From the NCBI GenBank assembly GCA_002715545.1, contig PAZI01000027.1:109099-118384 (forward strand): a stretch of 9,286 nt of DNA. The letters are read 5' to 3'. Below are positions 8,028 through 9,286 of the stretch, one piece after another. Under the pieces are notes generated by a model, which saw only the letters and a list, made by a program, of their open reading frames with translations, did not search any database and was not told the DNA's origin. The DNA is from Methanobacteriota archaeon. GTDB taxonomy: Archaea > Thermoplasmatota > Poseidoniia > Poseidoniales > SP79. Each line of letters opens with the position of its first letter. Positions within the stretch are counted from its first letter, which is position 1. A program made the translations under genes and the position numbers.

Positions 8028-8036
8028 TTCTCCTGT
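8028..8036 (-). promoter_or_regulatory. ribosome binding site of sheath A
   Basis: Read on the minus strand this is ACAGGAGAA, with an AGGAG core and 8 bases between the 9-mer and the ATG at 8019. It fixes the start of sheath A. The same 9-mer at the same distance precedes sheath B. I saw no sigma70-like or T4 late (TATAAATA) promoter in the gap, so this gene probably depends on read-through from upstream. Confidence 0.8.
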
Positions 8037-8043
8037 GATTTAC

Positions 8044-8100
8044 TTATGCAACCACATAATAACTATTTTCTAAAATCTCTAGTTTCTCGTGGTTCGTCAT
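8044..8100 (-). CDS. possible 18-residue micro-ORF between gp15-like gene and sheath A
   Basis: An ATG at 8100 opens an 18-codon frame (MTNHEKLEILENSYYVVA) ending in TAA at 8046-8044. It starts three bases after the stop of the upstream gene, a spacing that would allow translational coupling. It occupies most of the 84-base gap and ends before the ribosome binding site of sheath A. No good Shine-Dalgarno is visible before it; the nearest purine run is AAGAAA inside the end of the upstream gene. The peptide begins like a normal charged helical protein, so it could be a real micropeptide, the remnant of a longer decayed gene, or chance. No function can be assigned. Confidence 0.25.
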   Translation of the reverse strand: MTNHEKLEILENSYYVVA

Positions 8101-8103
8101 ATT

Positions 8104-9286
8104 TTATTTCTTAATTAAGTCTTCTAGTTTAATTATAAAGTCATATGCCCTTAAGACAGTCTCACCAGACTTTCTATTTTGATCAGCGACTCTTACTTCC
8201 ACGTTACGCTCTCTTCCTGTAATCGGGTCGCGGCCTTTAACTTTATGCAAAGTACCCATCGACCCTATATTATTATTTAATGTCGTAGTACCCAAAGAAT
8301 CCAAATTACTGTCAATTTGTTGGTATATAGTTTCACTTACACCTCTTTTTGGGCCTCCGTCTAACTCATGACTTAAATCACTAAGTACATGATCGGTTGG
8401 ATTGTTCGAATCTACAACTGGAGTTACTCCAGATCCCACAACATCAAATCCTTCATGAATCGTAAAAGAAATATTGGGAGCCGAAACATACCTTCTAATC
8501 GGCGTCGGTTGCCCTATACTTCTAGGCGCAACTAGATACGCCTGGACTTTCATATTAATACTACACTTTACTAATCTTTCGTCTTCGGTAAAATCATCGA
8601 AATTTACATCTGGAGAAAACCCATCCTCCACAAAGCCAGTAAAGAAATATCCCTTATCTGTTTCCAGCTTAAAAGATGGGCGATTATTATTTGTATAACC
8701 TCCCATTAAAATTGTTAACATACTGTTCATTTGCTGGGTATACTGGCACCAAAACGTTACTTCATACGTCGCAGTGAAATGCTTAACAGGTGGTATTTCA
8801 AAAATCTCGAATATATTATACGTTATATCTTTTCCAATAAGGGGATTAGAAGGTCCTGGTTCGCCCATTTTCACCTTAAGCTTTTTCGCAGAGGCGTTTT
8901 CGTGGTTTGGACAATCATCAGATTCAAGATTTTCAGCAGACACTAGATTGTCGTCATTCATAAGACCTTGTTTGTTTACATAGGCTTGATATGATGCATC
9001 TTCAGGAGCCAATCTTTTCTTTACAATAAGAGGAACATTTTCACCGATGCCCTGGGATTGGTCTACCGCTGTTCTCATAATGGATATTAGAGGAAGTATT
9101 AATGCAGATGAAGCATCCCTAAGCGGCTTTTTTCTAGCCAATAATGCAAAGCGCTCGCCTGTTGCAAATATTACTGGAACCTTTGTGGGCTTTTTATTAC
9201 TCTTAACAGTAAAATCTAAACTATGTTCAAATAAATTAAAAACTGAGCGATCGACATCCTCGATTGTACATGAAGGAATATCGAGA
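8104..9286 (-). CDS. T4 gp15-like tail sheath stabiliser/terminator protein, 5'-partial (putative)
   Basis: The reading frame is open from the right edge (first full codon at 9285) to a TAA at 8106-8104, giving 393 visible residues; the true start lies outside the window. A TTG at 9141 is not the start, because conserved sequence continues upstream of it (VPVIFATGERFALLARKK, then ALILPLISIMRT). This matches the remembered layout of T4 gp15: an amphipathic N-terminus, a VPITYAS-like strand, an ILP-x-I strand, then a core with a YE-x-x-x-F-x-x-Y segment (here YEVTFWCQYTQQM, visible residues about 174-186) and a DERLVKCSINMKVQAYLVAP segment (about 235-254). In T4 that protein caps the top of the tail tube and sheath and joins the tail to the head. 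The position directly before two sheath genes fits. About 130 residues follow the core and contain GRDPITGRERNVEVRV; I do not recognise this tail, and T4 gp15 (about 270 residues) lacks it. A different tail-completion protein (gp3-like) is possible. Confidence 0.6.
   Translation of the reverse strand, partial: LDIPSCTIEDVDRSVFNLFEHSLDFTVKSNKKPTKVPVIFATGERFALLARKKPLRDASSALILPLISIMRTAVDQSQGIGENVPLIVKKRLAPEDASYQAYVNKQGLMNDDNLVSAENLESDDCPNHENASAKKLKVKMGEPGPSNPLIGKDITYNIFEIFEIPPVKHFTATYEVTFWCQYTQQMNSMLTILMGGYTNNNRPSFKLETDKGYFFTGFVEDGFSPDVNFDDFTEDERLVKCSINMKVQAYLVAPRSIGQPTPIRRYVSAPNISFTIHEGFDVVGSGVTPVVDSNNPTDHVLSDLSHELDGGPKRGVSETIYQQIDSNLDSLGTTTLNNNIGSMGTLHKVKGRDPITGRERNVEVRVADQNRKSGETVLRAYDFIIKLEDLIKK

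Noticed and set aside
9139..9141. TTG as the start of the gp15-like gene
   Set aside because: The frame stays open to the window edge and the upstream residues (VDRSVFNLFEHSLDF, then KVPVIFATGERF) match the expected N-terminal layout of the family, so the start is outside the window.

Overview
The window looks like part of the tail module of a contractile-tailed (myovirus-type, T4-like) bacteriophage. All three recognisable genes lie on the minus strand and read from the right edge to the left edge. There are almost no gaps: one of 84 bases and one of 24 bases. I see no tRNA, rRNA, CRISPR array, integrase, transposase or cellular gene. The repeat modules in the leftmost gene resemble those I remember from environmental, especially marine, phage structural proteins. 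The sequence alone does not identify the host.

Layout in transcription order. (1) 9286-8104: the 3' part of a gene (393 codons visible, start outside the window) whose layout resembles T4 gp15, the tail sheath stabiliser/terminator. (2) 8100-8044: a possible 18-codon micro-ORF in the gap. (3) 8019-4717: tail sheath protein A, complete, 1100 residues. (4) 4692-1: tail sheath protein B, open for all 1564 codons to the left edge. By comparison with A it lacks about 112 C-terminal residues. I checked every codon of B row by row and found no in-frame stop.

A and B are clear paralogs. They share the N-terminus, the middle signatures (LPFGFRG, LDPNSE, GGFDG) and the C-terminal sheath domain (PGIR, AAYFPD, APAGF, INPI, FGQKT). 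They also share the same leader, ACAGGAGAA placed 8 bases before an ATGGCAGA start, which points to a tandem duplication that included the ribosome binding site.

The most unusual feature is the architecture of sheath B. Relative to A it carries three separate insertions (about residues 140-493, 516-681 and 733-870). All are built from one divergent repeat family, with signatures TIxVTxxxGTS[RK]TY, TGHxG, TQxxxGxxGN and a closing FxGG. One repeat copy contains a further, different module (GATFTATGVGT type). The result is a nested module-in-module-in-sheath protein at least 1.4 times the length of its neighbour. I infer that the two sheath proteins might build a mixed or regionally distinct sheath in which B carries surface decorations, with the gp15-like protein capping the tail at the head-proximal end.
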